Below, in pieces: positions 1 through 10,455 of a stretch of DNA of 64,000 nucleotides. Under the pieces are notes generated by a model that was not told the DNA's origin, did not search any database, and was given only the letters and a program-made list of their open reading frames with translations. The stretch is from Parietaria judaica (Eukaryota; Streptophyta; Magnoliopsida; Rosales; Urticaceae), in NCBI GenBank assembly GCA_954871525.1, contig OX940865.1:1302001-1366000 (forward strand), written 5' to 3'. A program made the translations under genes and the position numbers. Position 1 is the stretch's first letter; every line of letters begins with the position of its first letter.

Positions 1-330
1 GCGAAAAGACAAAAACAACTGAACAAGTTGTTCTGAGAGGCAGAAAATACCGGGGGCAGGGCCTGCCCTGCTACACCCAGCTCCCCCAACGGAGGAGCGT
101 AGTAAAAAACGGACGGCTCGTGAACCGCCCGCGTGCCGCCACCCGGCGCCGCCGCATGCGACGACGACGCACCCGCGGTAGTATACGGGGCCTTCCCCCG
201 TGAGTGGGTCCCCCTTGACTGACGGCGCTCCCCGTCATCTCCAGTGGTCCGCACCGGTCGACGGGACCGGCTCACCAAAACCCCGGAGGCAGTCTCCCGG
301 AATCACCCGTGTTGTCCTCTCCAGCCATAC

Positions 331-406
331 CTGCTAAAAGGCAAAAAACAGAGTTAGAAGCAAGACAAATCAAGTTACGAGGCAACCAGCAAAGTGAAAA
401 AGAAAC
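331..406 (-). other. Candidate intron in the antisense gene of element A
   Basis: On the minus strand the exon reads ...CACG followed by GTTTCTTTTTC at 406, and a pyrimidine-rich stretch ends in TTTTAGCAG at 331-333 before GTATGGC. The gap is 76 bp. Element B has the same arrangement at 15001-15089, with the same codon phase (one G before the GT) and the same CAG then GTATG acceptor side, although the intron body has diverged. Downstream, at 100-150, the peptide EPSVF..APP..EL is shared with element B, but frames are disrupted, so the joined protein cannot be read directly. Confidence 0.5.
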
Positions 407-2531
407 CGTGAAAAGACTGGGGCCCCTCCAAAGAAGCCCAGCGCGGTACCGACAAACGATTAGCCGGAATCCACCCCGACGAAACCCACGCCGACCGCTC
501 CAGAAACGGAGCGAAATACTCGGGAGTTACCGACCTTGCCATAAAAAGGCTGCCAAAGTCAAAGCTCCCGAAAGTCGGGTGAGAGCGGGGCTGAAGCGGA
601 ACCGGACGCCGGGGAACGGATCCCAAATAACCACATGGGACCCACACCCAGCGGCTATGCCAGTCAGGGTCCGAATACTGATGAAGGCCAGCAACACCGA
701 CGCCGTGATCAGAATCAAGGACACACCAGTTTTCGAGACCCTGCGTACCCCAATAGAGGCGGAGCATGAAGAACTGAAAAAGCTGGTCAGCCGAAAGGGC
801 GCGACCACGTTCCTCCCGCCACATAGAGTAACACCCGGCAATAAACCGGCAAGCGTCCGGGCTAAGCTGAATCGGATGCAAGCCGGTGCGGACCAAAACC
901 TCCTCCAGTAATGGAGGGATCGGGAGAGTAAATCCAAGGCGAATGCTCTCCAAAGGCACCGGCACCATCCCGTCGGGAGGACAGCTAGGCAAGGAACCCT
1001 CCGTCGGCGCACAAACACCCTCGACAGGGACCAGCCCCTCATCCCGAAAAAACTCCGCCAAATCATCAGGAGAGACGACGCTCGGTATGTCAATATCCGA
1101 ACAATCCAAAGGCGGATCAAACCAAAACCGGCTAGGAGCCTCATGATCAGGATCAACCCGCCTCCTCACATTCCGATGAAAAATTGGACGTGACCCGCCT
1201 GCTATGACGGCTCTATGACGCGATCCGCTCGCGTCAATGGCCATAGGGCGAGTACCTGCAGCAACCAAACGGGTATCCGGCTCCACCACCAGGGGCAGTG
1301 AAGAAGAATGCCCCCTCGGAACCCCGCCGAGAGGGGAAGAAGATGGCCCGTCAGCACCAGCCGAAGAGGTTGGTGCCAAGGACCTGGCCCACCCGGAAGC
1401 AGAAAAATCCCGGGATATTTCCAGAGCAGAAAATTCGAATCCTGCACTCGGACCAAGAATTAAGGCACGGACCCCACCTGAAAAAGGGGGGAACAGAACC
1501 AACGCGCCCTCACTAACGGAAACCTGCCCGGAGCCCAAGCTGAAAAAGCTTGGGCCCACGAGGAACCCGGCAGGACCGATGGCTCCCGAAGAGGGAACCT
1601 CGGCACCACGACCACCGGCCACCCTCCCAGAGGGCGGCCCCACCACGGACCAGGTCACGCCTCCTCCCCGGACCTCGGGGAGGCGGGCACCGGCGGAAAA
1701 GGGCCACCGGACCCCACCACGGGGGACCCCGTACTCATCGGACCCGCTCGGAGCCCCCGGGGCCCACGCGTCACCTCCGACCTCAGGGCGACTCCTCGCC
1801 GCTCCCGACCGGATTACCCGGGCCCCCCGGGTCACGACGGAGCCAACTCCGGCGATGGGAGGCCCCGCCGCGCCCTCGCGGACCTCGTCGGAACCCCGCA
1901 AAGGGACCGACACCGCCCGACCTCTCCCTGCTGCGCGCCAGGGCGGCGAACCCACAGACGGGGTCGCCGGGGCCCCCCGGTCCTTGAAGGACCCCGCTCT
2001 GTCCATGGCGGCGAGATCTGCCCCGGCAGAGACGAGCTCGACCTCGCGCAACCCTCGCGAGGAGCTCGGCCCAGCCGGGCCACCACCGACCACCACGACG
2101 CCCGACGGTCCCACAGACGAGACCGCCAGGTCTTCCCGGATCCCGTGTGGACCACCCCCGGCAGCGGCGAGCCTTCCCGCGCCGGCGAGAGCGAGCCCGA
2201 CCTCGCCCGAAACCCACGGAGGGTGCGGCCTCGTCAGCTCCCCACCGGCCTCGCCACCGAGCACCACCTGCACCGACGGACTCGCAGCGGCACCCCGGAC
2301 CTCACGGGGCCCTCCTCCGTCGACGGCGAGCCGCGCGGCGCCGCCTAGGGCTTGGCCGACCTCGCCAGACGCCCGCGTAGGCGAGCCCGCGGCTCCCTGC
2401 CCCACCTCGCAGCCACCGGCGCTGCCCTCCTCCTCCACTGGCCTCGCCGAGCTCGAACGACCCCGACGAGGGTCTTCTCCGGCGACGGTGGACGCGGGCT
2501 GGGCGGCAATGGCGTCGGTCTGGCTCTCCAT
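375..2531 (-). CDS. Antisense accessory gene of element A, first exon
   Basis: A minus-strand reading frame of about 718 codons runs from an ATG at 2529-2531 (MESQTD...). An upstream in-frame Met at 2585 is less likely, because the copy in element B starts at the equivalent of 2531 (MENQP...). The first two thirds are low-complexity Ala/Gly/Pro/Ser/Arg sequence, probably disordered. The last ~250 residues are compositionally normal and start with a WFDPPLDCSDIDIPS-type segment. They resemble the Pfam family 'putative gypsy type transposon' (PF04195, from memory), with the pattern GF.LPIPP.LEEVL...GL.P.QLSP.ACRF..GC. A GT-AG pair at 331-406 suggests the exon really ends at 407 rather than at the stop at 375. 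Function is unknown; such antisense frames are known in Tat-lineage elements. The large plus-strand frames over this region are shadows. Confidence 0.65.
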   Translation of the reverse strand: MESQTDAIAAQPASTVAGEDPRRGRSSSARPVEEEGSAGGCEVGQGAAGSPTRASGEVGQALGGAARLAVDGGGPREVRGAAASPSVQVVLGGEAGGELTRPHPPWVSGEVGLALAGAGRLAAAGGGPHGIREDLAVSSVGPSGVVVVGGGPAGPSSSRGLREVELVSAGADLAAMDRAGSFKDRGAPATPSVGSPPWRAAGRGRAVSVPLRGSDEVREGAAGPPIAGVGSVVTRGARVIRSGAARSRPEVGGDAWAPGAPSGSDEYGVPRGGVRWPFSAGARLPEVRGGGVTWSVVGPPSGRVAGGRGAEVPSSGAIGPAGFLVGPSFFSLGSGQVSVSEGALVLFPPFSGGVRALILGPSAGFEFSALEISRDFSASGWARSLAPTSSAGADGPSSSPLGGVPRGHSSSLPLVVEPDTRLVAAGTRPMAIDASGSRHRAVIAGGSRPIFHRNVRRRVDPDHEAPSRFWFDPPLDCSDIDIPSVVSPDDLAEFFRDEGLVPVEGVCAPTEGSLPSCPPDGMVPVPLESIRLGFTLPIPPLLEEVLVRTGLHPIQLSPDACRFIAGCYSMWREERGRALSADQLFQFFMLRLYWGTQGLENWCVLDSDHGVGVAGLHQYSDPDWHSRWVWVPCGYLGSVPRRPVPLQPRSHPTFGSFDFGSLFMARSVTPEYFAPFLERSAWVSSGWIPANRLSVPRWASLEGPQSFHGFFFTLLVAS

Positions 2532-2790
2532 GGGAGTCAGAGAGAAGCTCAAAGTTGGTTCTTCCCGAACCAACCCGACTTCCACTCGATTTTTACAAAA
2601 ATCGATCCGAAAGGCATATTATAAAAACCGAGCTGCGTCAAAGACCACTAAAAACGCAACACTCCGGAAAAAACGGTGCGTGAAAAGGGTAACAGAATAA
2701 AAAGTTACTCAGGTCTGAAAGACTTACTTCGAGTAAAACCGCAGATCTCGTCTCGCCTAGGAAATGAGAAAATGAAAGGGCCCACCTCGA

Positions 2791-2797
2791 ATTTATA
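2791..2797 (-). promoter_or_regulatory. TATA box for the antisense gene of element A
   Basis: Read on the minus strand this is TATAAAT within TTCTATAAATTCGAGG. It lies 260 bp upstream of the antisense ATG and about 30 bp inside the polypurine tract. The identical motif sits at the same place in element B (17357-17363). Confidence 0.5.
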
Positions 2798-2830
2798 GAA
2801 GTTTCATGGAAATCACGAACTTCCATAAAA

Positions 2831-2842
2831 CTGGGGGGTTAA
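2831..2842 (+). other. Polypurine tract of element A
   Basis: CTGGGGGGTTAA immediately precedes the TG of the 3' LTR. The same tract precedes the 3' LTR of element B. This is where plus-strand DNA synthesis would be primed. Confidence 0.7.
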
Positions 2843-4454
2843 TGTTATGGGTAATTCTCGGAATTGATTTACGTAATGAATTAATTAAACGGGAATTGTT
2901 AATATAATTCCCGTTAATTAATTATATAATTTGATTATTCTTTATTAATCAAATTAATCAATTTCAAACCCAAATTTCCCTCCGGAGGCCCGTTTTCGAA
3001 AAACAAAGTGTCCCGATGTTTGCAAAAATATGAAAAACCCCAAAAACGACATAAAATTTGGGAAAAACAGACACGGGACGCGCCCGGGAGCGAAAAACGG
3101 CCGAGGAAACCCTCGCGGGACCCACAGGGGCGGCAGCCGTCAGGTCCACGCCACGTGGCGGCTCCCTGCGCCGCCTCTCACCCGCGGGCCCCACCTGGGG
3201 TCACCTCAGCCCCCCCATTGGGGGCTGCCACCATCGATCGCGCCAAATGGCGCGATCTCTCACCCTCGCGTGTCCCCTCGCGGGACACGCCCCACTTGCA
3301 CTCGGGAAAGCCCGAGCAGGGCCACGCGGACGGCCCTGATGGGCCTGTCCCCCGCGCGGGGATCCGCGCCCTCGCAAGTGGCGAGGCCGCTGCCTCGGGA
3401 TGGACACGTGGAGGGTAGGGATTGCCCCTGCCCTTCGATGCACACGACGTGGGCCCCCCTCGGGGGCTTGGTGGCCGTCCGATCTCGCGCGGACGGCCGG
3501 GATCGGACCATCTTTTCCGGGGACTAATGCAATTATAAAACTGTCCGGGACCCCCCTGGACAATATTTTACTGCATTTAGGCCCCTGGACCCTATTATAA
3601 ATAGAAGCTCATTTCAGTTGAAACGGTAACTCATTCGAACTCATTCGAAGTCACTCGACTCGAGTTCTCTCTCTCTCTCTACCCCCGATATACTCGCCTC
3701 CCCTCAAATATTATACTAATGTTGAGCGTCGGAGGTGAATCAGGGGGTACCCCCCTGTTTCCCTTGACCTCGGGTGTTACATTTTTCAGGCTCAGAAAGT
3801 GAGATAGTTCATAAAAGCGGAAGCCCTGGAGGAATTTTCATAAGACCACGACCCGCCTGATAGGCTCCGTTCCACATTGTGTCCAGCCTATCTTCAGTCC
3901 GATATACGGCTGTTGGGATAGTCTGGGGACAAGTGACAGGGGCCCACTATTTAGGTCGTAGGGTCAGGTCTGAGAAATTCCCTCTAAGATCCGTACGACC
4001 GAGGGATCACCCTGAGAGGGGTCTCTGGATCTATATATTGGACGAATGCACTCCCCCGTTCACTGGTACCCCCGATCCGCGTGGACTCCGAACCTGTACA
4101 AAACCCGGCCTGGTCATCTCCAGGCTCTGCGGTAACAGGTAGTGAGCCACCCCGATCGCCCGGACCCTGAACGGCCACGAGACCTTCGATCCAAGAAAGT
4201 CTAGAGATACCAACTCAGAGTCCCCGAATCGGTCAATCAAAACCTCACCTCAGAGTCAACGCCGACCACCCCAAAGTCAACGGGATCGGAAGGAGAGACC
4301 ACAGACAGCAAATCTGTCATCCCCGTAACAAAGGCCAACCAAGGCCCACACAGAAGTCTACAAAAGCCCGCCACGTCAACGAACGACATTGGGCCAGGCC
4401 CAAAATCCACAACTTGGGCCTCAACAGTGTTTGATCCAAAAAATGGCATCAACA
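2843..4454 (+). repeat. 3' LTR of element A
   Basis: The 1,612-bp LTR starts TGTTATGGGTAA and ends GGCATCAACA. It is homologous end to end to the LTRs at 5228-6912 and 17409-19129. Recognisable landmarks are an AT-rich start with TTAATTAA runs, a GC-rich central block, a TATA box near 3600, a CTCTCT run near 3670 and a terminal CAACA. It is visibly more diverged from the two element B LTRs than they are from each other, so it marks an older insertion. Confidence 0.9.
3596..3603 (+). promoter_or_regulatory. LTR TATA box, element A
   Basis: TATAAATA lies in CCTATTATAAATAGAAGCTC. It is the expected core promoter of the retrotransposon RNA and is conserved in all three LTRs of the family. Confidence 0.6.
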
Positions 4455-5222
4455 ATAAGTACTTACGCCGCTATTATATAAAATGTAAACATCTATCTGG
4501 GTATAAGATCAGATGGAGAAAGGGGATGGGCAAGTGGGATGATAACGTAACATGGGCTTGTGTTGTGATTGGAGAATGAGTCATGAATAATCCAAACTTA
4601 TTATGGGACCATTTACCTCTTGTGGACACGTGGTCAACACTTATATATATATACATGTATAGATATAGTCTCTTACGGAGACCAGATAGTGGACTGGTCT
4701 ACTCTTGCCAGTCCACATAAAGCCAATATTTGTATAGATATAGCAACGTCAATTTATTTCCTTCTTTGTTTGTATAGCATTTTGAGGTAAAGATTTCCAA
4801 AAGGTGGTCCAAATTCCAAATTTGTAGAATACAATATGTTGTGCACAATAGAATCTCATACAAATTGTAGGCGTCCCTAATTGCTCTATCAATATCTTAC
4901 GATATATTTGAACTTTGTCAAGGATACAAGTTTAAATACTCAATTAATGAATTTGGAAGGGTTAAACCTGTTTTCTATCACTAATTGTTTGAGAAAGCGC
5001 TACCGACGAGTTCTATCGCAATTTGCAAAAAAAAAAAAATATGCATATATTGTGTCAAATGTTTGAGATTCTAACCGCGTAGTTTTGACCAATTCCTTTA
5101 GTTCTTTATAATTTTGCGCATTAAGGAATGATTGGTCTGGTTTTGGTCTATTATACATCTCTCTCGATCACTTTATATATATATATGATGGCCCATCTAG
5201 TGCCACTACGAATAATAAGATC
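4455..5222. other. AT-rich spacer between elements A and B
   Basis: This is single-copy-looking, AT-rich sequence with TA runs near 4640 and 5175 and a run of A near 5027. I see no credible gene, and the only frames are short and unlike any family I recognise. It is the left half of the locus into which element B inserted. Confidence 0.6.
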
Positions 5223-5227
5223 TCTAC
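5223..5227. repeat. Target-site duplication of element B, left copy
   Basis: TCTAC directly precedes the TG of the 5' LTR. It matches TCTAC at 19130-19134 directly after the CA of the 3' LTR. Confidence 0.85.
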
Positions 5228-6912
5228 TGTTACGGGTAAAAACGAGATTGATTTTATAAATAAATTAATTAGACGGAAATTATCTCAATAATTTCCGTTA
5301 ATTAATTAATTAATTCAGTTAGTCTTTTAATTAAGATTACGAATTAATTAAATCAATTTCGAAACCCAAAACTCCCTCCGGAGGCCCGTTTTCAAAAAAC
5401 AAAGTGTCCCAGTGTTCGTAAAAATATGAAAACACCCAAAAACGACATAAAGTTTGTAAAAAATGGACACGGGACGGGCCCGGGAGCGAAAAAGAGGACG
5501 GGAGGCATTCGGTGGGACCCACGAAGTCAGCAGCCCCCAGGATCACGCCACGTGGCGAGCCCAGGGGCTGCCTCCCCACGCGGGCCCCGCCAGAGCCTAC
5601 CACGCAGCCCACTTGCGAGGGGCTGGCAGCGATCGGCCACGTGGAGGGCCTGGATCGCCCGCCAGCCCCACTTGTGGGGTTCCCCTCGCCCACTTGCGAG
5701 GGGAAGGGCTGGGGACAGCCACGCGTACGGCTGATCCCGAGCAGGCAAGTGGCCCCCTTTGGGGGCTGCATGGCCGTCCGATCCCGCTCGGACGGCCGGG
5801 ATTGCTCCATCTTTTCCGGGGACCTGAAAATAAATAAATAATTATCCGGGGACCCCTGGAACAATATTTTATTTCACGTGGGCCCCTGGGCCCTACTATA
5901 AATAGAAGTTCAGTTTAGTTAAACGGTAACTCATTCGAACTCACTCGACTCGAGTTCTCTCTCTCTCTACCCCCGATATACTCGCCTCCCCTCAAATACC
6001 GTTCTAATGTTGAGCGTCAGAGGTGAATCAGGGGGTTCCCCCCCGGTTTCCCCTGACCTCGGGTGTTCCCTTTTTTCAGGTCCCAAAAAAGTGAGAGATT
6101 TACGAAAAGCGGAAGCCCTGGTGAAATTCCCACTTGGTCCTTGTTCCGCCTGATAGGCCCAGTTCTACGCGGTGTCCAGTCTATCTCCTCAGTCCATTGC
6201 GCGGCTGAGGATATAGCCTGGGGACACGAGCCTGGGCCCACAATTCAGGACGAGGGGCCCGACCTGGGGGAATTCCCACTAAGATCCGGACGGCTGAGGG
6301 ATCACTCTGAGAGGAATCCCCTGGAGAAAATCGTAGGGAAGGTCCATGACCCCGCCTTCCCTTGTTCTAGAGATCTGCGCGGCCTTGGTTCTGTCTCTTA
6401 GTTCCCGGATCTGAACAGGATACCGGGACTCCGACGACAGTTCCTGCCCGGACTAGAACAAGCCATTTCAGGACGAGAGTCTAACCTCCCAGGATTCACT
6501 CCCTGGTCAAAAGCACTCCCCCGTTCCCTGGTACCTACGATCTGAGTGGTTCCCGAACCTGTAACCCCGGCCTCTGGCCCTGAGGTAACAGGTAGTGTGT
6601 AAACCCGGGTCGCTTAGGACCCTGAACGGCAAAGAGACTTTTGACCAGGCTAGTTCCAGGTATACCTACTCAGGGTCCCCAAATCGGTCAACTAAAACCT
6701 CACCCTGAAGTCAACGACGACCATCTCGAAGTCAACACGGGATCGGGAGGAACAATCATAGACAGCCAAATCTGTCATCCCCGTAACAAAGGCCAACCCA
6801 GGCCCACCAAAAAGTCAACAAAAGCCCGCGACGTCAACAAACGACATTGGGCTAGGCCCAAAATACACAACTTGGGCCTCAACAGTGTTTGATCCAAAAA
6901 ACGGCATCAACA
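5228..6912 (+). repeat. 5' LTR of element B
   Basis: This 1,685-bp LTR begins TGTTACGGGTAAAA and ends GGCATCAACA. By eye it is only a few percent different from the 3' LTR, the main differences being the length of a C run and of a CT run. A TATAAATA box is at 5897-5904, and a CTCTCT run follows near 5955. The GC-rich central block contains several near-repeated CCACTTGCGAGGGG and CACGTGG segments. Confidence 0.9.
5897..5904 (+). promoter_or_regulatory. LTR TATA box, element B 5' LTR
   Basis: TATAAATA in CCCTACTATAAATAGAAG is conserved with the other LTRs. In the 5' LTR this is the copy that would drive genomic RNA. Confidence 0.6.
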
Positions 6913-6927
6913 TCTACTATACATAAC
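6913..6927 (+). repeat. 15-bp copy of element B right flank, inside the element
   Basis: TCTACTATACATAAC directly follows the 5' LTR. The identical 15 bp follow the 3' LTR at 19130-19144 as genuine flank, beginning with the target duplication. A primer-binding site is expected here and is absent. This marks a rearrangement junction. Confidence 0.7.
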
Positions 6928-8617
6928 CGGGCTCATCTCCAAACATTTCGAAGGCAAAAACGCCAACGAAGGGGAGGAGGAGAGCCCCGAAGAAGCCCTC
7001 GAACTCACCCAGAGAGAGGCAAACAGAGAGCGTCCCGCTCCCGCAGACTCCCAGGAGCCAGCGGAATCCCAAACTACCAGACGGTCAGCGTTTGACCAAC
7101 TCGGGGGGTACGAAGACGCCACCAATGGTGCAAGGAATCAACAAAGGGAACAATGACACCAAGAGCGATTCCGGACTCACCCAGCCAGCGAAGGAGATCT
7201 CCGACACCACCTGATTCGAGATAATCGGCAACAGCGAAGGGGTCGGAAGAGAGAACGGTCTCCCCGACCGGAGGAATCCAACGACGACGACATTGCGGAG
7301 GGATCTGACAACTCCCAACACTCCCGACGCCAAGGGGGAGAATATGTAATCCCCGCAAAAGATACTCTGGCCGAAACGCCACCCTACGATGGTCTCAGAA
7401 GCGAGCTCCAAGCACTCAAGCAAGAGATGCAAAGGCTCGCTGCGGCCCAGAGTACCGACCCCGTCGCTCCAAGCATGGCTGAGGGAAACCTGTCCCCCCT
7501 TGCTGGGCACCTGCTCGCCAAGGATCTCGACGGAGACCTGAGATTCCCACTAAATCTCACCTACGACGGCTCCATCGACCCCACATACCACTTGATACAG
7601 TATCAATTCAGCATGCGGGTGAAAAAGTGCTCGCCCGCCACAATGTGCCAGGCTTTCTGCCTCACACTAGCGGGACCCGCCTTCGAATGGTACCAGCGCC
7701 TCCCGAAGGGGTCTATTGGGTCATTTGACGAGCTCGCGAAACGGTTCACTTCCCGATTCGCGAGCTCAATCACACAGCGAAAGACGAAGTCCTACCTCTG
7801 GACTCTCAAGCAACGCAAAGACGAAACCCTGCAGGCATACCTAAAACGATTCGTTGAAGAGTCGAATAAGGTGGCCAGCTACACCGAAGATGACGCCATC
7901 ACAGCCGTAATCGACGGATTACCACTTTGCGATTTCTCCCGCTCCCTCGTCAAGGATAGGCCGGCCTCCATGGCTGAACTAATGACGAGAGCAGCAAAGG
8001 ACATCGCCGTCGGCGAATACTTTGGTGGCCGGAGCCAGCCCAACCCGGAAAGCCAGTACCGCAACAACCAGAGGGGTGGCAACAACGAGCCACGGGGAAA
8101 GCAACAACGCCCAAACCCCGGAAACAAACCTCCGCTGCATAAGAAGGCGGAAAAGTTCCGGAAAGACGCAAACTTCACCCCCCTGACGGCCTCGCCCGCG
8201 ATGATCTTCAGCCTACACGGAGATAAGTTTGGAAGGCCACCCCCTCTCAAGAAAAATGCCAAAAAAGATATGAGTCGGTACTGCGAGTATCACCGGGATC
8301 ACGGTCACATGACGTCAGAATGCTATCAGCTGAAAAGACAAATCGAGCAGCTGATAAAAGACGGACAACTCAAAGAGTTCGTCAAGAAGCTGGTCTCCGG
8401 AAACGGGGATCCCGGTCGCCCACGTCCCCAAGAAGATAGACGGCAACACGACGACAGTCCAGACCGGTCCCGTTCCGAGAAAGGACCGGAAATAGATGGA
8501 ACCTCTCAGTTCCACGTCATCTCAACCATAATGGGCGGACCCGAAATTGGAGACTCGGTAACCAAAGGAAGCGGTACGCCCGATCCGTCGAAGAAGATCG
8601 AGACACGCACCAAGTAA
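6928..8617 (+). pseudogene. gag: gag of element B, 5'-truncated and interrupted
   Basis: The capsid/nucleocapsid precursor lacks its start: coding sequence begins abruptly at the recombination junction (...ISKHFEGKNANEGEEE). An in-frame TGA at 7156 lies in CAATGACACCAA, where CGA is the likely ancestral codon. The 396-codon frame at 7427-8617 contains the retrotransposon gag core, with the pattern MCQAFCLTLAGPAFEWYQRLP and later ETLQAYLKRF. A nucleocapsid-like finger follows at about 8280, CEYHRDHGHMTSEC (C-x2-H-x3-GH-x4-C), instead of a classic CCHC knuckle, as is usual for Tat gag. A frameshift near 8560 moves the continuation towards protease into another frame. Confidence 0.8.
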
Positions 8618-9298
8618 ACATCACCTACCTCGGGGGAGCCCCCCATGCGCTCCCCAGCCAGGAAATCACCTTCACCGAGCAGGAGGCTCGGAGAATCTCA
8701 CATCCGCATAACGACGCTATCGTAACAGACGTCCTCATCGCCAACAGTCGGGTACGGAGAGTCCTGATCGACAACGGGAGCTCAGCCGACGTCATCTTCA
8801 AAGCCGCCTTGGCCCAGATGAACCTAGGAGGGCTAGTCCCCACTCCGGTGAGGACACCCCTCTACGGATTCAACGGGCGACCGGTCTACACCGAAGGTGC
8901 CATCACCTTACCCACGACATTCGGCTCCGAAGACGAGGCCCTGCCTCGTAGTGGATCAACCTTCCGCCTACAACGTCATCTTGGGGCGGCCTAGCCTCAA
9001 CAAACTGCAAGCCATCATGTCTACCTTTCATCTACTCGTCAAATTCCCAACTGATAACGGGATATGGGTAATGAAAGGTAGTCAGAAGGAATCCCAAAAC
9101 TGCTACGCCCAAGGGACAAAGCCCGGGAAGAACGAGCTGGTCATCAACATGGTGCACCAGCTCGAGGAAGAACTTCCCAGCTACCCAGGGAACGCAGGGA
9201 TATTCGGTGAGCTAGACCCTCGAGATGACAGGCGCAAAACCACAATGAGGGCCGACCCGAGAGAACGGTCGCGATCGGAGCCCAACTTCCAGTCATGA
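8590..9298 (+). pseudogene. Protease domain of element B, frameshifted
   Basis: This is a retropepsin-like aspartic protease that would mature the polyprotein. After HPHNDAIVTDVLIANSRVRR comes the active-site motif VLIDNGSSADV at about 8762-8795 (D-N-G-S), followed by the flap-side segment YGFNGRPVYTEG. A frameshift near 8935 moves the second half (PSAYNVILGRPSLNKLQ, a typical retropepsin C-terminal ILGR motif) into another frame. A further shift near 9250 precedes the reverse transcriptase frame. The order and motifs are standard for Ty3/gypsy pol. Confidence 0.75.
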
Positions 9299-10455
9299 TC
9301 AAGACTAAGCTAATCGCCTTCCTCAAGGAGTTCAAAGACGTGTTTTCCTTGTCGCACGCCGATATGTCCGGAATCGATCCTGAAATCGCCGTTCATCGAT
9401 TAAACATCGATGCGGGAAAGGCACCGAAAATCCAACGCAGGCGCGCTTTCAACCCTGAACGGTACCAAGCAATCAACGAAGAGGTCACGAAGCTCATCTC
9501 CGCCGGCTTCATCAAAGAAGTCACCTACCCCGACTGGGTATCCAACGTGGTGATGGTGAAAAAGCCAAACGAAAAATGGAGAATCTGCATAGACTACTCC
9601 GATCTCAACACCGCGTGCCCCAAAGACTGCTTTCCACTCCCAAGGATCGATCAGTTGGTAGACGCCACCGCCGGACATCAGCTCATGAGCATGATGGACG
9701 CCTACTCAGGGTACAACCAAATCAGGATGCACGAGCCCGATCAGATCCACACAACGTTCGTGACCGACCGCGGCCTCTACTGCTACAAGGTCATGCCGTT
9801 CGGGCTCAAGAACGCCGGAGCCACGTACAAACGCCTGGTCAACAAGATGTTCGCTCCCCTGATCGAAAAAACCATGGAAGTTTACGTAGACGACATGATC
9901 GTAAAAAGCCTTTGAGAGAATGATCACATCGACGATCTGCAGAAAACATTCCTGCTGCTACAAAAGTACCAAATGAAGTTGAATCCCGCCAAGTGCGCTT
10001 TCGGAGTCGAATCCGGAAAGTTCTTGGGGTACTTCGTCAATCGACGGGGAATCAAAGCCAACCCCAAAAAAATTAAAGCCCTTCTCGAAATGAGAAGCCC
10101 GCGACGGATCAAAGAGGTGCAAAGCCTTAACGCTCTAGGAAGGTTCGTCTCAAAGGCCACGGATCGCTGCCAGCCGTTCTTCCAAGCCCTAAAAGGCGGG
10201 AAGGACTTTGTCTGGGACGAAAAGTGTGAGGCAGCCTTCCAAGAGCTAAAGAGCTACCTCGGGTCACCACCCTTGCTGTCAAAGCCGAAGGAGGAGGAAC
10301 CACTCTACCTCTACCTCTCGGTCTCGACTCGAGCGGTGAGCGCCGTACTGGTCCGGGAAGAAGACAAGAGGCAACTGCCGATCTATTACATCAGCAAGGC
10401 CCTTCTAGACGCTGAAACGCGCTACTCGCAAATCGAAAGCTGGCTCTGGCCCTAG
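9256..10455 (+). pseudogene. pol: Reverse transcriptase and first RNase H of element B
   Basis: Reverse transcriptase copies the genomic RNA into DNA. The frame from 9295 shows WRICIDYSDLN, the LMSMMDAYSGYNQI block, MPFGLKNAGATY and the catalytic YVDD (about 9883-9894). A TGA at 9915-9917 interrupts the protein six codons later, in SL*ENDHIDDL, where CGA is the likely original. The frame resumes through QMKLNPAKCAFGV, FLGY.V..RGI and the first RNase H region (LYLYLSVSTRAVSAVLV, YYISKALLDAETRY). Near 10440 it shifts frame again (ESWLWP then stop, with the continuation LALALVTTAKKLRPYF in another frame). Apart from these lesions the catalytic residues are intact, suggesting recent inactivation. 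Confidence 0.85.

Larger units (their letters stand above)
1..4454 (+). mobile_element. Tat-lineage Ty3/gypsy LTR retrotransposon (element A), 3' part only
   Basis: The window opens inside this element. What is present is the region downstream of pol, a long antisense gene, a polypurine tract and one LTR that starts with TG at 2843 and ends in CATCAACA at 4454. The same order and closely similar sequence occur in the complete element at 5228-19129, which fixes the family and the plus orientation. The 5' LTR, gag and pol must lie left of the window, so the target duplication cannot be tested; the five bases after the LTR are ATAAG. The block is strikingly GC-rich compared with the AT-rich spacer to its right. 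Confidence 0.9.

Noticed and set aside
1237..2700. 487-codon plus-strand frame and several others over 300-3600
   Set aside because: They are shadows of the GC-rich antisense gene: no start context, proline/arginine low complexity, no domain, and the frames do not correspond between elements A and B.
6913..6927. LTR of element B ending 15 bp further, at ...CATAAC
   Set aside because: The homologous LTR of element A ends at CATCAACA with different following sequence, and TCTAC matches exactly as target duplication at CATCAACA.
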